A stretch of 64,000 nt of DNA from Callipepla californica brunnescens (Eukaryota; Chordata; Aves; Galliformes; Odontophoridae), in the NCBI GenBank assembly GCA_023055505.1, contig JALIRH010000005.1, forward strand, positions 434,001-498,000. The letters are read 5' to 3'. The notes beneath the pieces were generated by a model, which saw only the letters and a list, made by a program, of their open reading frames with translations, did no database searches and was not told the DNA's origin. This document shows, one piece after another, positions 13,202 to 64,000 of the stretch (position 1 is the stretch's first letter; each line of letters begins with the position of its first letter). The position numbers and the translations under genes were made by a program.

Positions 13202-15593
13202 CTGTCATTTAAGCCGGTGCTTCTAGAACTCTAACCTGCTTCCACAAGCCTTTCCAACTGATAATATATATTTCAGTAACTACTGTAGGTGGTGTGTTGC
13301 CTGAAGGCACAATTTCCAAAACTACTGAAAAACAAAATACCTGTTTTATTATTAGCATGTAGCTTTGTGATTTCCCTTTTTCATTCAAGCACTATCAAAA
13401 AGGGAAAAATCGTTATCTGAAAAAATCATGATTATTTGACATTGTTTTTATTGTATAGTAAGATGGGGAAAAAGTTCTTTTAGTACCTTAGAGGGTACTG
13501 CAAGAATTAATAGCTCACTCAACAGTTTCACCGTTTAAGGCCAAATTCTGCTCTGTTGGATGGTATTAGTTCCTATGAAAGCTCAAAGGACAGTGGAAGT
13601 TACACAAAATATATCAAGTTTTTGCAACAAAGCACCTCAGCTTGGGCAGGGTACTGTATAAATCATAAAGTCCATTTCCATCTAATATAAAATTATTGCT
13701 AAAAATAATTTTTTAAGGATAAAGAAGATTTCTCTCCTGTCAAAAATATAGGCTTTTATACACTTTTTTTCTTATCTACATTAGCAACCTACAGTTCTCT
13801 TATGGGTTATATTACAAAGTGGAAGCAATATCTCATTCCTTTTATGTAAAGTGTGCAGCTAAATCATGTAAATATAATACTCTGTTGATTAAGGGGAATA
13901 ATCTCTCACACATCACAATGGGTTTGTAATAAAGTAGTCTATAATGAAGAGAATAATAAAGAGAATCAAAAGAAAACCAAGGTGTGACTGAAGTGAATAG
14001 GCTGATTGAATCCTACGTTCTTCCTGGATTCCTAACAACCCTCTAAGTAACTATTTCTCTCATATTTAAATATGATTTTAGAAGTTTTGCTATGTGGAAT
14101 TTAAGCAGGAATTTGGTACTGTAGGTCTGTGAGAGTCAGATATATCTGCTGCACCTATGAGTGACCGTTCTTATCCTTTCAAGGGCCTGAAGTTTTTGGC
14201 TTTACTAGGAGAAGCATGGTTTTGGTCACGTATCTCTCTAGTACAGGAATAAAAGACCACCTCAGGAGAGATTCCAGATGCTCTGGGCTCTCTCTGTTAT
14301 GTCTGGTACAGCTCTGGTTTTCCTCCTCTGCCTTCCTGCTCAACTCTTTCCATCAAGAAAGGAAATGATGTAGAAGTTAGTTTGCTATCTGCTCAGGTGG
14401 AAACTGCAGTCTTAAGAGATTATATACCTTGCAGCAGCAAATGTAAATTCTCAGCCCTGAAACTTCTGCTTCCATGTGAAGTAATGTACCTATGCAAAAG
14501 ATGCTGAAGGTGGAGGAAAGCAGCGAGAAGGACTCACGTTTCCCTCTTTTTTCCCCCTTGTTGTGACTTATACCAACTTTTATCTCTGTGTTACTGGTGT
14601 TTTCCTGTAGATACTTCGTTTTCTCCCTCTGATTTCATTGCACTGCATTTCATTCTTGAAATACATGGTTGATCTAGAAACCGCAGAAATACTACTTGAA
14701 CAGCACAGTCAGTACCTATGGTGAGTAACTACGTGGGACAAAACTGTGTCAGCTCTACAGCATAGGAATTCTGTGCACCAGCAGCATTTTTGTCTGGCTT
14801 TTCTAAGAATCTCTTAAGCCCAAGCTCAGTTACAGTGAGGTAAAGTGGCTATCTACTTCAAGTTATTGAATGGGTTCTATTTTAGGTGTATGAGAAGCTC
14901 TACGAAGTAGTATCATATTTGAGCATCATTTCTTTGATTCTTTTTCTGTCTCTTCCCTGAAGGACTGTGTCAGATTACAGTCTGATAAACACAGTGGAGC
15001 ACCCTTTCATACTTGCAACTTTGTAATCTAATTCCTTGTGCTTAATTGTACAGTTGAAAAAGAATCAGCTCCCACACTGTTATCTGAAGACAGTAACAGC
15101 TGATACTAGTTTTCAATAGAGAGCTAACACGCCTACTGGTAATTTTGGACTTTTCCCATAGTCAGTGGTGAGTAGCAGATGTTCTTGCCTTGAGTTTTCT
15201 TATCTTAACTGACATTTCTGTCTATCTCTACTAAGTGACTTTACCCTAAATCATATAGGAATAATTTAAATCAAGTTAAATCTATTTTGGTATTTAAAAG
15301 ACAATAGAGGCTTCCATTATGCTGGCAAATGTTACGGTTCCTGTAAATAAATAAATACATAAGTAAGTAAAATCAGTGGGGAGGTCTTGGTCCCATTACA
15401 TAAAAATTGAAAATCTTTATTTACCTCAAGGCAACAGGATTACATGCAAAATGTATTTACATTTGAAAACATCATTGTGGAACTACTTTTTCTTTTCTCT
15501 CCTATTTGAAATACTTTTTTTCTTTTTACACTAATAGGTTACTTTAAAAAAATTGCTGTATGTGATACTCAGAGCTTTCGTGTTATAAATATC

Positions 15594-15599
15594 TTTATT
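15594..15599 (-). terminator. Candidate proximal polyadenylation signal AATAAA
   Basis: The plus strand reads TTTATT about 2.2 kb after the GLRA3 stop; a second copy is at 15416-15421. Use of either would give a shorter transcript. The hexamer is frequent by chance in AT-rich DNA. Confidence 0.2.
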
Positions 15600-17802
15600 T
15601 TCAATATGCCTTCTTAGAAGGTTCAAGTTTACGTGTAAGTTTTCTGCTCTGCTTCCCAGTGTAGTGACTAGAAAGCAGAATGACTAGGCGTTAGAAAATA
15701 AAGTTACTAGGAGTTATTCTGATCTGGTCTTATACACTTACATCTCCAAATAAGGATTCCTTATTATTGACACTGTTTTGGAGGGAAAGAATAAGCCTGA
15801 AAGATAATGTGATTTTTTTTTTTTGATTGCTTTTTGATTAGGAGTCCACTCCAGTAATTCAAACAGTCCTTAAAAAAAAAAAAATGTTGCCTTGACTGTT
15901 GACTAGAAGAAATAAATATCTCTTTTCAAATGACACACTTTGAGAACTTTAAGGGAGAGAAACACAATCCAACTAGTTAAATAAGTTCATGATACATGGA
16001 TGAGCACCTGTGTTCATAAATGAGATTTTTATAAATCAAATATGAAGAAATAAAAAGAGAACAACTCAGCAAATAATTGTTTAAAGTGAACTGAATTCAT
16101 GTCAGATCAAAAAAGAAGAAAAACAATAATGAATACTGTTTTTAGAATGTTATTTTAAAAATAAGTGTTTAAAATGAAGGAGGATTATACATTTTCTGTC
16201 ACAACTGAATAAAATCTGACAGCAACTATTTTAGAAACTATATAACTAATCCTTGGAGGAAAACAACAACAAACCCAAGGTTGCGATGTTATAATCCTCA
16301 GCACAGAGTTACATTGCTTCCATTACTTCATATGCAGCATGCCTTTGGCAGTGCACCAGATGTTTGCCTGCAGCTGTATTTTGGTTTTGTATACACATTC
16401 TGAACAATAATAAAGCAAAAAATTCAAAACATGTTCAAAACAAAAATATTTTGCAATGAGAAACAGCCTCAGTTACTGGACTTCTAAGTAGTGAGTAATG
16501 CTAAATGTTAGATTTGTATCTTAGCATATTGTTGTTTTTTTAATGGATGAGAATGGCAAGACTGAACACCTGTCTATGAGCTATATAATAAATATGATCT
16601 ATTGTCCTGTAACTTAAAGAAGAAACTACTGACCTATTTAGTCCCAGAGAGGGGAAGATGTCTCAAAGTATTGATAGGTTTTCTATTCATTACATTAAAT
16701 ATAATAAATGTAAAAAGACATTCAGATCCTTTTTCATGTCTTAGAAGAGCTATGATTTTTTTCAAAATCATGAGCTGTTAACTAACTGATCCCTCAATCA
16801 TACCGATAAACTTCAAAGAATGCTACAGAAAACTACCATAGGATGTATTCCTACATTAATATTTCTGTGATATACATAACATTTTGGAAATGTATATGGA
16901 TAAATGCATTTGCACTCATCCTGATAATATTTCAGTGAAGCAGATGATCATCAACTTTTAGTTTTGATCCAAGATCTCTTTGCACTGAATTAAAATGAAA
17001 TATTGCAAAATTTTGATACTGCATGAGTTTTGTCAATTAAGAAAATATTTTGAAGGTATAAAAAGGATTAAAAATATTTTAAGTTTTAATTACCTATAAT
17101 TTGACAATTTAAAGAAAAAAAAGTATTTTGCAGGAATCAATACTTCACAAATGTGATATATGTGATATATCTTCCAGGTGATGTATAGACTATTGAGCTG
17201 TAAATATTTTGTGCTAGCTGAGATTATTTCAATGCTTACTACTCTGGAGATTGATAATAAGAGGCATAAATTAAATGTGTCAACTGTACTCAACGCAAAA
17301 TCACACATCCTGTCCTCGGGACAAGAAATCCTTAAAAATCTAAACTCAAGTAATTCATTATTGTCTTGTGAAATTGAAATAGAAGTACCAAATAGTAGTA
17401 TATTATCTAGCACTCTCAGATTTACAGAGGCTATTCTGGATTATTATTATTATTTTTAATTTAAAATACATGGGAGTTTAAAAAAAGGAACATCAAATAG
17501 TATTGTACAGTTATATCACTATGTAACAGTATGTATAAACACTTGGCAGTAAGCTTGAGTAGAGAGTGATTTACAGTGAGTTGCTAATGTTATTTTGATT
17601 CATAAAGTCTGCAGTTGCAGATATCTTCTCTGGTGTCATTCTTCCATTGCATTGTGACAGGGCATTTCAAGCTAGGAAGGATCTTCTTCCCCTCCTCAGT
17701 GCTTCTTCCTTTCCTAATCACCCCTAAGACATGTTTCTTACAAAAAGCCTTCTATTGACCATGGCAGAGTGATCTCTATGGACTGCAAAAGCCTCGGTGT
17801 TG

Positions 17803-64000
<46,198 letters not shown>

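Larger units (their letters stand above)
12610..17802 (-). other. GLRA3: Candidate long GLRA3 3' untranslated region
   Basis: The stretch after the GLRA3 stop is AT-rich, has no recognisable interspersed repeat and no recognisable exon. Candidate minus-strand AATAAA hexamers lie at 15594-15599, 15416-15421 and 12631-12636. I set the far end near the last of these because long AT-rich 3' UTRs are usual for neuronal receptor genes; the true end is unknown. A 22-base T run (13180-13201) is an A run on the sense strand and could mislead oligo-dT priming. Open frames on both strands here (for example 17178-17459 plus and 17090-17413 minus) resemble no family I know. Confidence 0.35.

Noticed and set aside
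17178..17459. Overlapping open frames on both strands just past the GLRA3 stop
   Set aside because: AT-rich composition and no motif; best explained as 3' UTR sequence.

Overview
The window looks like bird nuclear DNA, most likely galliform. It is AT-rich, its recognisable interspersed repeats are CR1 LINE fragments, and one multi-exon vertebrate gene runs through most of it with consensus GT/AG splice sites. The species call rests on CR1 and general texture only.

The minus strand carries most of GLRA3, the glycine receptor alpha-3 subunit, a glycine-gated chloride channel of the Cys-loop family. Seven consecutive coding exons were placed to the base, from 5' to 3': 62204-62137, 47561-47338, 44632-44550, 32548-32411, 26403-26189, 24938-24792 and 18072-17803 with the stop codon. 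Their lengths are 68, 224, 83, 138, 215, 147 and 270 nt, and the phases join without a break. I number them exons 3 to 9 by comparison with the mammalian gene. Exons 1-2 (signal peptide and mature N-terminus) and the promoter lie beyond base 64000. The visible exons encode about 381 residues: the ligand-binding domain from the first beta strands, the Cys-loop, loops A to F, TM1-TM4 and a short TM3-TM4 loop.

Region by region: 1 to about 12600 is non-coding, with one CR1 copy and a 46-base T run. About 12600 to 17802 is a candidate long 3' UTR. From 17803 to 62204 are the GLRA3 exons and introns. From 62205 to 64000 is part of intron 2. The introns hold CR1 fragments, a 295-base pure pyrimidine tract in intron 5, an AT pentamer microsatellite, and a complete initiator tRNA-Met sequence on the plus strand of intron 3, next to a CR1 fragment.

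The points most worth checking are several GLRA3 differences from the family pattern (an extra cysteine beside the loop C cysteine, a Thr-to-Ile change before the Cys-loop, an early stop at the C-terminus, no recognisable long-isoform exon), the preserved codon for the known Pro185 RNA-editing event, and the antisense tRNA-iMet with a changed D-loop base. I saw no prokaryotic, CRISPR or clearly new system. This is mainly an ordinary neuronal receptor locus.
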